A DNA stretch of 18,774 nucleotides, from NCBI GenBank assembly GCA_046262995.1, contig JBHELQ010000003.1, positions 1 to 18,774 on the forward strand. Direction: 5' to 3'. Both the position numbers and the translations under genes were made by a program. Origin of the DNA: JBHELQ01 sp046262995. GTDB taxonomy: Bacteria; Actinomycetota; Thermoleophilia; Solirubrobacterales; Thermoleophilaceae. Shown here piece by piece: positions 13,018-18,774 of the stretch (positions are counted from its first letter, which is position 1; each line of letters begins with the position of its first letter). The notes under the pieces were generated by a model. It made no database searches and had not been told where the DNA came from. It saw nothing but the letters and a program-made list of their open reading frames with translations.

Positions 13018-13785
13018 GTGGACGCGCGCGAGACCTGGGCCTCAGGCAACTACGCAGTGGTGGCCGAGACGATCACGGACGTGGCCGAGTCGCTCGTGGA
13101 GCGCACCGGCGTGGAGCCCGGCATGGAGCTGCTCGACGTGGCCACCGGGACGGGGAACGTCGCCCTGCCCGCCGCGCAGGCGGGGGCGCGCGTGACCGGA
13201 CTCGACCTCGTACCCGAGCTCCTGGACGTGGCCCGCGAGCGGGGCGCCGACCTGGGCCTGGAGCTCGACTGGGTGGTGGGCGACGCCGAGCGGCTGCCCT
13301 TCGAGGACGACAGCTTCGACCGCGTGCTGTCTGTGTTCGGGGCCATGTTCGCCCCGGACCACCGCCGGACCGCGGACGAGCTGCTGCGGGTCTGCCGGCC
13401 GGGCGGCGCCATCGGGATGTGCAACTGGACTCCCGACGGCACGGGCGGCGAGCTCTTGCGGACCGTCGCCTCCTACGTGGGCGCCCCGCCTGAGCCGCCG
13501 GCGCAGTGGGGCACGGAGGAGCACTTTCAGGAGCTGCTCGGCGGCCGGGCGAGCGAGGTCGAGCTCGGGCGCCGCTTCGTCGAGTTCCGCGAGGAGTCGG
13601 CGGACAGCTGGGTGGACTTCATGGAGGAGAGCTTCGGGCCGTTCGTGAGCGCCAGGGCGACGCTCGGCGAGCGCTGGCCCGAGTTGCGCTCCGAGCTCGT
13701 GCGTCTGTTCGAGCAGGCCAACGAGTCCTCGAACGGCAAGCTGGCCTTCAAGCAGGAGTACCTGCTCGCGGTTGTCCGTCTCTGA
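13018..13785 (+). CDS. Class I SAM-dependent methyltransferase
   Basis: A 255-residue protein with a Rossmann-type methyltransferase core. Motif I is LLDVATGTGN (38-47), the acidic residue that contacts the SAM ribose is Asp63 in GLDLVPELL, and GDAERLPFEDDSFD (88-101) gives motifs II/III, followed by RPGGAIGMCNW. It resembles UbiE/COQ5-like and small-molecule methyltransferases, but the C-terminal half, which determines substrate, is not recognisable. The GTG at 13018 is preceded by AGGA about 9 bp upstream. Only 21 bp separate it from the divergent VOC start. The 3' end overlaps the acyltransferase start by 14 bp, so the two are probably co-translated. Confidence 0.9.
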   Translation: MDARETWASGNYAVVAETITDVAESLVERTGVEPGMELLDVATGTGNVALPAAQAGARVTGLDLVPELLDVARERGADLGLELDWVVGDAERLPFEDDSFDRVLSVFGAMFAPDHRRTADELLRVCRPGGAIGMCNWTPDGTGGELLRTVASYVGAPPEPPAQWGTEEHFQELLGGRASEVELGRRFVEFREESADSWVDFMEESFGPFVSARATLGERWPELRSELVRLFEQANESSNGKLAFKQEYLLAVVRL

Positions 13786-14455
13786 GCCCGTAGCGGCGCC
13801 GCCCGAGGGCGTGCCAGAGGAGATCCGGCGGGCGCCGGCGCCGCGCCACGGCGGCCTCCTGACCCTGCTCCGCTTCATGCGCGGGAAGGGCATGCTGACG
13901 CCGAAGTACGCGCGCCTGCTGGTGCGGCTGGCGCGCAAGAAGCTCGTGCTGCGCCGCCGCCTTGGGTTGGACGGGATCGCGTTCGTCGGGCCGGGCTGTA
14001 CGCTCCAGGTCGGCAAGCGGGGCCGGATCGAGCTCGGCCGCTGGTCCTGGGTCGGGCACGGCTGCAAGCTGCGCTGCCACGAGGGCCTGCTCTCGATCGG
14101 AGCCAAGACCGTGCTCGGTCAGGAGTGCACGATCTCGGCCTACCAGAAGGTCTCGATCGGACGCGAGTGCGTGATCGCGGACCGCGTGATGATGATCGAC
14201 TTCGACCACGGCATGGTCGAGGTCGAGCGGCCGGTACGCCTGCAGGGAATCTACAAGCGCGACGTCCGCGTCGGGCACAACGTGTGGATCGGCTACGGCG
14301 CGTCGATCCTGCGCGGCGTGACGGTCGGCAACAACGCCGTGATCGGCACCGGCGCGGTCGTCACCAGGGACGTGCCGGAGAACGCGATCGTCGCCGGCGT
14401 GCCCGCGCGGGTGATCAGGATGCGGGAGCCGCCGAAGCGGCTGGGCTGGGACTGA
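13772..14455 (+). CDS. Left-handed beta-helix acyltransferase (hexapeptide repeat, maltose/galactoside O-acetyltransferase-like)
   Basis: A 227-residue protein from a TTG that overlaps the methyltransferase stop; a GTG at 13811 would give a shorter form, and neither has a good ribosome binding site. A basic N-terminal helical part (25-65) precedes hexapeptide repeats (about 68-135 and 164-214), for example VRVGHNVWIGYGASILRGVT and NAVIGTGAVVTRDV. DFDHG (143-147) has the His expected as catalytic base in this acetyltransferase class, and AGVPARVI is the classic ending. The acceptor may be a sugar or surface glycan, consistent with the glycosyltransferase further downstream, but this is inferred. 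The 3' end overlaps the convergent aminotransferase by 41 bp. Confidence 0.9.
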   Translation: MSVSEPVAAPPEGVPEEIRRAPAPRHGGLLTLLRFMRGKGMLTPKYARLLVRLARKKLVLRRRLGLDGIAFVGPGCTLQVGKRGRIELGRWSWVGHGCKLRCHEGLLSIGAKTVLGQECTISAYQKVSIGRECVIADRVMMIDFDHGMVEVERPVRLQGIYKRDVRVGHNVWIGYGASILRGVTVGNNAVIGTGAVVTRDVPENAIVAGVPARVIRMREPPKRLGWD

Positions 14456-15866
14456 AGCGCCGCGAGCGCCCGATGGAGCGCCGGGCGAGCCCGACGCCGA
14501 GCCGGGCCATCGCCCGCGTCAGCGGTTCGGCGCGTGTCAGCACGTCATCGAGCGCGGCCGCGAAGCGCTCGAGCTCGGCCTCCTCGGTCACGAGCGGCGG
14601 CAGCGCCTTGATCACGTTCGTGCGGTGGCCCGCCACCTGGATCAGGATGCGGTGCTCGGCGAACAGGGGCACCGCCAGCAGCTGCGCCACGAGACCCGGC
14701 TGGCGGCGCTCCACGAAGTCCCAGGTTCGCCTGGCGCTGCCGCCTGCGGGGGGCCCCAGCTCGAGCGCCCACATCAGCCCGAGCCCGCGCACCTCGTGGA
14801 CGAGCTCGTGGCGCTCGATGAGCGGTCGCGTCAGCTCGAGCAGCCGCTCTCCCATGGCCGCGGCGCGGTCCACCAGGCCGGCATCGTCGAGCTCTGCCAG
14901 GGTCGCCAGCGCAGCCGCGGCGGCCAGGTCGTTCTGGGCGAAGGTCGAGCCGTGCACGACGGCGCGCTCCATGCCGTCGAAGACGCGATCGAAGACCTCG
15001 CGCGAGGAGAGCACCGCGCCGACCGGGACGTAGCCGCCCGACAGTGCCTTCGACAGCGTGACGATGTCGGGCTCGAGATCCCAGTGCTGGAGCGCCAGGA
15101 AGCAGCCGGTGCGGCCCAGGCCGGTCTGCACCTCGTCGAGCGCGAACAAAGCGCCGTGACGGCGGCAGAGCTCCTGCGCCTCCGCGAGGTAGGCCGGCTC
15201 CGGAACGACCACGCCCTTGCCCTGCACCGGCTCGACCAGGAAGGCGGCGACGTCGCCCTTCCGCAGCTCCCGCCGCAGTTCGTCCAGGTCCCCGAACGGC
15301 ACGGCGTCGCAGCCAGGGAGCAGCGGCCCGAAGCGCTCGCGGAACTCCTCGTTCCCGTTCACCGACAGCGCGCCCAGGGTCAGGCCGTGGAAGCCGTGCT
15401 CGCAGTAGAGGATGCGCGGGCGGCCGGTGGCCGCGCGGGCGAGCTTGATCGCGGCCTCGACCGACTCTGCCCCGGAGTTCGTCATGAGCACGGCGCCGAG
15501 CGACTCCGGCGCCCGGCTCAGCAGCTCCTCGGCGAGCACGGCCGGCAGCACGGTGACGCCCAGCTCGGGCAGGTTGGCCGTGCCCGCGGCGAGCACCCGC
15601 TCGAGCTGTTCGCGGACGGCGGGCGGGTTGCGCCCCAGCGCGAAGGTGCCGAACCCTGCCAGCAGGTCGAGATAGCGGTCGCCGAGCGAATCGATCAGGT
15701 ACGCGCCCTCGCCGCCGGTCCAGGTGCGATCGAAGCCGATGGCACGCAGCACGCGCACGAACTGGGGGTTCATGTGCCGGGCGTGCAGGCTCTCGGCCTC
15801 GCCGGCCCGCTCCCGCAGGATCGCGGCGACGTCGATGCTCGGCCGGCCCTCTGCCCCCCAGCCCAT
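14415..15866 (-). CDS. Class III PLP-dependent aminotransferase (acetylornithine/ornithine aminotransferase-like)
   Basis: A 483-residue enzyme with fold-type I features: NSGAESVEAAIKLARAATGR (130-149), CEHGFHG (155-161, the substrate-loop His), VEPVQGKG, the cofactor Asp in LDEVQTGLGRTG (Asp244), and the PLP lysine in TLSKALSGGYVPVG (Lys273). These motifs place it near acetylornithine, ornithine and putrescine aminotransferases; the amino donor cannot be named. The ATG at 15866 is used because a TAGGCT element lies 7 bp upstream and no better ribosome binding site exists. The last 20 or so residues are low-complexity (SPSPAASAAPAS at the end) and lie in the overlap with the convergent acyltransferase gene. 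A loss of the original stop codon is possible. Confidence 0.93.
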   Translation of the reverse strand: MGWGAEGRPSIDVAAILRERAGEAESLHARHMNPQFVRVLRAIGFDRTWTGGEGAYLIDSLGDRYLDLLAGFGTFALGRNPPAVREQLERVLAAGTANLPELGVTVLPAVLAEELLSRAPESLGAVLMTNSGAESVEAAIKLARAATGRPRILYCEHGFHGLTLGALSVNGNEEFRERFGPLLPGCDAVPFGDLDELRRELRKGDVAAFLVEPVQGKGVVVPEPAYLAEAQELCRRHGALFALDEVQTGLGRTGCFLALQHWDLEPDIVTLSKALSGGYVPVGAVLSSREVFDRVFDGMERAVVHGSTFAQNDLAAAAALATLAELDDAGLVDRAAAMGERLLELTRPLIERHELVHEVRGLGLMWALELGPPAGGSARRTWDFVERRQPGLVAQLLAVPLFAEHRILIQVAGHRTNVIKALPPLVTEEAELERFAAALDDVLTRAEPLTRAMARLGVGLARRSIGRSRRFSPSPAASAAPAS

Positions 15867-15873
15867 GGAGGCG

Positions 15874-15879
15874 AGCCTA
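15874..15879 (-). promoter_or_regulatory. -10 element for a probably leaderless aminotransferase transcript
   Basis: On the minus strand TAGGCT ends 7 bp before the ATG at 15866, and no ribosome binding site is seen. The spacing is that of actinobacterial leaderless genes. The element lies in the 42-bp gap shared with the divergent gene starting at 15909. No -35 is evident. Confidence 0.4.
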
Positions 15880-15908
15880 CCGGTCCGCTTCCATCCGCCT
15901 ACCCGGTG

Positions 15909-16517
15909 ATGCTCGCCGCTGTGAGGAGCGAGGAGAGCAGCGACTTCGGGCGCATCGTCAACCTGACCGACGGCGTCTTCGCGATCGCCCTGACGCTGCT
16001 GGTCTTCGGGTTCGAGATTCCGCGGAGCGACCACGACCTCACCCGCCGGGTGCTCGAGCTGTGGCCGGACCTGCTGGCGTACCTCCTGAGCTTCGCCGTG
16101 GTCGGACGCTTCTGGATCGTGCATCACCGCTTCTTCGGGACGCTTCACCGCTTCGACCGCAGCCTGCTGACCCTGAACTTCGTCTACCTGTCACTGGTCG
16201 CGCTGGTGCCCTTCACGACCCAGCTGCTCGGCGATCATGGCGACCATTCCGTGGCCGCCATCGCCTACGCGACCGTCCTGGGAGGCGCGGCGCTCGTGAG
16301 CTGGCTGATGATCCGACACACCCTGGTCCGCGACCACGTGCGCGCCGAGGCGCGGCCTGGCACCGAGCCGTTCGCGGCGCGCCAGGCGCTGCTCGCCCCA
16401 GGCGTGCTCCTGGCGTCGATCCCGGTGGCGCTGCTCAGCCCCTACGCCGCCGAGGCGATGTGGGGGCTCATGCTCCTCACCTGGCCGGGCCAGCGGCGCC
16501 TGGGCGTGCAGGTGTGA
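15909..16517 (+). CDS. DUF1211/TMEM175-like membrane protein (putative potassium channel)
   Basis: A 202-residue integral membrane protein. The start of the family is plain: RIVNLTDGVFAIALTLLVF (15-33) matches the RxxxFSDGVFAIAxTLL signature of TMEM175 and bacterial relatives, with LTDG in place of FSDG. WIVHHRFF (69-76) is a second hallmark. Hydrophobic segments at about 18-38, 54-72, 86-105, 115-136, 158-177 and 178-192 give six spans. Bacterial TMEM175 proteins conduct potassium; ion conduction here is inferred from family only. The ATG at 15909 has no ribosome binding site, and a GTG at 15906 or 15921 could also serve. The 3' end overlaps the convergent glycosyltransferase gene by 41 bp. 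Confidence 0.88.
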   Translation: MLAAVRSEESSDFGRIVNLTDGVFAIALTLLVFGFEIPRSDHDLTRRVLELWPDLLAYLLSFAVVGRFWIVHHRFFGTLHRFDRSLLTLNFVYLSLVALVPFTTQLLGDHGDHSVAAIAYATVLGGAALVSWLMIRHTLVRDHVRAEARPGTEPFAARQALLAPGVLLASIPVALLSPYAAEAMWGLMLLTWPGQRRLGVQV

Positions 16518-17676
16518 GCTCCCCGTAGACCTGCGCCACCTGGCGCCCCACGTCGGCCCAGTCGAAGCTCAGCACGTGCTCGGACGCCTCGGCCACCAGC
16601 CGGTCGCGCAGGTCCGCGTCGGTCAGCAGGCGCTCGGCCATCTGCCCGAGGGACTCCGGGTCGCGGGAGCGAAAGCGGAGGCCCACGTCCCCGTTCGGCA
16701 CCACCTCGCGCAGGCCTCCCGTGTCGGCCACCAGGCAGGGGCAGCCGGAGGCCATCGCCTCGAGCGCCACGAGGCCGAACGGCTCGTAGATCGAGGGGAC
16801 CACCGTCAGGTCGGCGATTCGGTACAGCGAGTGCAGCACGTCGTCGCCGATCCAGCCGAGGAAGGTGCCGTGCTCGTGCAGGCCGAGCTCTCCCGCCTGC
16901 TCGATCAGCTCCTGCTCCGCCGTACCGGAGCCCGCGACGATGAAGCGGACGTCGCCGAGCCGCTCGATCAGGCCCGGGAGCGCCTCGAGCGCGAGCTGGA
17001 AGCCCTTCTCGTATACCAGCCGGCCGACCAGCAGAACGAGCCGCTCGCTCGGCTGGGCGAAGCGCGCGCGCAGCGCCTCCAGATCGTCCACCGGCACGAG
17101 CTCCGAAGGATCGATTCCGTTCGGGATCACGGTGATCCTGTCCTCGTCGAGCCCGAACACGTCGGAGACGTGCTCGCGCATATAGGCCGAGCAGGTGACA
17201 ACCCGCTCCGCCCGGTTCGCCATCCAGCGCTCGACACCGTGGATGTAGGACTGCGGGTGCTTCTCGACCCAGCCCTGGTGGCGGCCGTACTCGGTGGCGT
17301 GGATCGTGACGACCAGCGGGCAGCGGAAGCGCTTGGCCAGGTGGTCGCCCGCCGAGGCCACGAGCCAGTCGTGCCCGTGCACGACGTCGAACGAGTGGCG
17401 GTCGCCCACCTCCACCCCGGCGGCCAGCATGTCCGCGTTCATGTGCTCGATCCAGGCCACGAACTCGCTCAGCTCGCGCGGCCGCTTGGGCTCGCGCACG
17501 CGGTGGACCACCACGCCCTCGACCTCCTCCTCGGGGGGCGACTCCTCCAACCCGCGCGCCAGCACGTGCACCTCCACGTCCTGGTGTGCCAGGTTGACCG
17601 CCAGCTTGCGCACGTGGCGGGCGAGCCCGCCCTCGATCAGCGGCGGGTACTCCCAGGAGAGGATGAGCGCTCTCAC
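16477..17676 (-). CDS. GT4-family glycosyltransferase (glycogen-synthase-like)
   Basis: A 399-residue GT-B fold enzyme. It begins MRALILSWEYPPLIEGGLAR, the nucleotide-sugar glycosyltransferase start shared with glycogen and starch synthases and many surface-glycan enzymes. GHDW (101-104) and THATEYGRHQG follow. The C-terminal half has NGIDPSELVP (186-195), GRLVYEKGF (218-226, phosphate-binding Arg and Lys), and the EPFGLVALE motif (298-306), the E-x7-E pair that holds the donor. The substrate is not predictable, and the usual database label of glycogen synthase for such sequences should be treated with caution. The GTG start lacks a ribosome binding site. The gene follows the secreted PKD protein by 36 bp on the same strand and may be in an operon with it. 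Confidence 0.93.
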   Translation of the reverse strand: MRALILSWEYPPLIEGGLARHVRKLAVNLAHQDVEVHVLARGLEESPPEEEVEGVVVHRVREPKRPRELSEFVAWIEHMNADMLAAGVEVGDRHSFDVVHGHDWLVASAGDHLAKRFRCPLVVTIHATEYGRHQGWVEKHPQSYIHGVERWMANRAERVVTCSAYMREHVSDVFGLDEDRITVIPNGIDPSELVPVDDLEALRARFAQPSERLVLLVGRLVYEKGFQLALEALPGLIERLGDVRFIVAGSGTAEQELIEQAGELGLHEHGTFLGWIGDDVLHSLYRIADLTVVPSIYEPFGLVALEAMASGCPCLVADTGGLREVVPNGDVGLRFRSRDPESLGQMAERLLTDADLRDRLVAEASEHVLSFDWADVGRQVAQVYGELTPARPGAAGPAR

Positions 17677-17712
17677 CGGGCGGGCATGCTCGCAGGTCGG
17701 CGAGCGGCCGGG

Positions 17713-18774
17713 CTAGCGCACCAGGCGAACGCGGCGCCGGACGAGCCGGGAGTAGTTCCCGGACTGGTCCCGCGCTCGAACGCGCAGCAGCACCCTGACC
17801 CGCCGCCGGTGGCGGATCGCGCGGCGCACGCGGCGCTTGAGCTTCACCCGGACCCGCGCCCTGTGGTGCGCGCGCACGCGCACGCTCCTGCGGCCGATCG
17901 TGTACGTGCGCTTGCGGTAGCGCCGCGACACCAGATGCAGCCTGCGCGCTGTGCGCCGGCTGATCACGAGCCGCGCGAACACCCGCCCGCTCTCGTTCGA
18001 GCGGGCGAAGAAGCCCAGGCGCCGCCTGCGCACTCGCCGGATGCGCTGCCGGCGCTTGACGCGGACACGCAGCCTGGGCCGGGTCCGGTCGCGCGCCACG
18101 ATCCGGGTGCGGACGTTCCTGACGCCCTGGTTGTCCGTCACCAGCAGGCTCACCGTGTGCGGGCCCGGCCTCCGATAGACGCGGGACGCGGTCGGGCCGG
18201 TGGCCTCGCCGAAGAGTCCGTTGCCGTTCAGGTCCCACGACTGGCTGACGACGAAACCGTCCGGGTCGCTCGCTCGGGAGAAGAAGTGGACCCGCTGGCC
18301 GACGCGCGGGCTGCTCGGCCTGTAGGCGAAGCCGGCCTGGGGAGCGAGCTCGCCCAGGGCGAAGTTGCGCGTCTTCCAGGCGGGTTGGCCCGTGTCGATG
18401 CCGGTGCGCGTGGGACCCACGGCCTGGTTCGAGCCCCACACGAGCCCCGCTCGCGAGTGATCCGGGCTGGCGCCGGCGTAGTCGCCCCAACGGCAGGTGA
18501 AGAATGGCGGGTCCGTGCAACTTGCTTCGGCATCGGATGCGTCGCTCGTGCCGAGCGTGGTCTCAGGGCCGAGCGACCCGAGGCCGTTCGCGGGCGTTCG
18601 CACACGAGCCCTGATCTCCGGGGCAAGGGTGGGATCGGAGACGTTGTAGTGGACCATTGCCACGTCTCCCGTCGCCGCCGGCGAGATGGCCGCGTTGTAG
18701 GTGTCGCCCCCCGACGTCGAGATCCTGCCCTGCTGGCGACGGGTTCTGGAGGAGGGCAACAGCTCGTACCAGCG
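17713..18774 (-). CDS. Secreted PKD-domain protein with arginine-rich C-terminus, 5' end outside window
   Basis: The frame is open to the window edge (RWYELLPSS... precedes the first possible TTG at 18759), so only the C-terminal part is seen, at least 354 residues. The first 130 residues contain CRWGDYAG and a WGSN segment, as in sialidase-like or beta-propeller surface proteins. A PKD/Ig-like domain follows: SPRVGQRVHFF, then SDPDGFVVSQSWDLNGNGLF, and HTVSLLVTDNQG. The final 124 residues contain 50 arginines in alternating beta-strand-like patterns (VRVRAHHRARVRVKLKRRVRR), a very unusual composition that may bind polyanionic surface polymers. Catalytic residues, if any, would lie upstream of the window. 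The frame ends 36 bp before the glycosyltransferase gene. Confidence 0.8.
   Translation of the reverse strand, partial: RWYELLPSSRTRRQQGRISTSGGDTYNAAISPAATGDVAMVHYNVSDPTLAPEIRARVRTPANGLGSLGPETTLGTSDASDAEASCTDPPFFTCRWGDYAGASPDHSRAGLVWGSNQAVGPTRTGIDTGQPAWKTRNFALGELAPQAGFAYRPSSPRVGQRVHFFSRASDPDGFVVSQSWDLNGNGLFGEATGPTASRVYRRPGPHTVSLLVTDNQGVRNVRTRIVARDRTRPRLRVRVKRRQRIRRVRRRRLGFFARSNESGRVFARLVISRRTARRLHLVSRRYRKRTYTIGRRSVRVRAHHRARVRVKLKRRVRRAIRHRRRVRVLLRVRARDQSGNYSRLVRRRVRLVR

Noticed and set aside
17688..17705. Hairpin GCTCGC-N6-GCGAGC between the PKD protein and the glycosyltransferase
   Set aside because: Short stem, no U-tract, inside a probable operon; could be chance.
1..18774. tRNA, rRNA, CRISPR array, insertion sequence or attachment site
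   Set aside because: No cloverleaf-like sequence, spaced direct repeats, transposase motif or terminal inverted repeats were found by reading. The only repeated DNA is within coding repeats and the 12-bp pair at 3507-3537.

Overview
This is a gene-dense, very GC-rich stretch of bacterial chromosome. Gaps between genes are at most about 140 bp, GTG and TTG starts are frequent, some genes look leaderless, and secreted proteins are rich in arginine. Together these suggest an actinobacterium, most likely of the Thermoleophilia/Solirubrobacterales type. That placement is inference from style, not from a marker gene. I see no mobile element, CRISPR array, tRNA or rRNA. Twenty-three genes are supported; the first and last run off the window.

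Layout. (1) 2-859 (+): C-terminal part of a stand-alone 5'-3' exonuclease. (2) 869-3464 (-): an operon of four uncharacterised genes. In transcription order these are a membrane-anchored protein with a polycationic tail, two paralogues sharing a conserved ~85-residue domain followed by 11-residue amphipathic repeats, and a small beta-rich protein. The longer paralogue ends in a peripheral-subunit-binding (E3-binding) domain of the kind normally found in 2-oxoacid dehydrogenase E2 subunits. (3) 3604-4110 (+): a SnoaL-like protein read divergently from that operon. (4) 4157-5443 (+): a compact three-gene unit. Two paralogous exported proteins are built of strand-turn-strand units ending in Pro-Pro-Cys, and they flank a 55-residue single-span membrane protein. 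(5) 5519-6214 (+): a multi-span membrane protein. (6) 9801-6216 (-): a PQQ-like beta-propeller lipoprotein followed by a GMC alcohol oxidase-like flavoprotein. (7) 9862-10995 (+): an acyl-CoA dehydrogenase, ending in a hairpin shared with the convergent gene. (8) 12996-11014 (-): VOC protein, MeaB-type GTPase, GlsB/YeaQ-type membrane protein and a small secreted protein. (9) 13018-14455 (+): a SAM methyltransferase overlapping a left-handed beta-helix acyltransferase. (10) 15866-14415 (-): a class III aminotransferase. (11) 15909-16517 (+): a DUF1211/TMEM175-like membrane protein. (12) 17676-16477 (-): a GT4 glycosyltransferase. (13) 18774-17713 (-): C-terminal part of a secreted protein with a PKD domain and an extremely arginine-rich tail.

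How they work together. Acyl-CoA dehydrogenase and MeaB point to acyl-CoA/propionyl-CoA metabolism, although no mutase is present here. The beta-propeller and GMC pair suggests an alcohol-oxidising module. The two parts most likely to be undescribed are the four-gene operon at 869-3464 and the Pro-Pro-Cys repeat unit at 4157-5443. I could assign neither of them a function.
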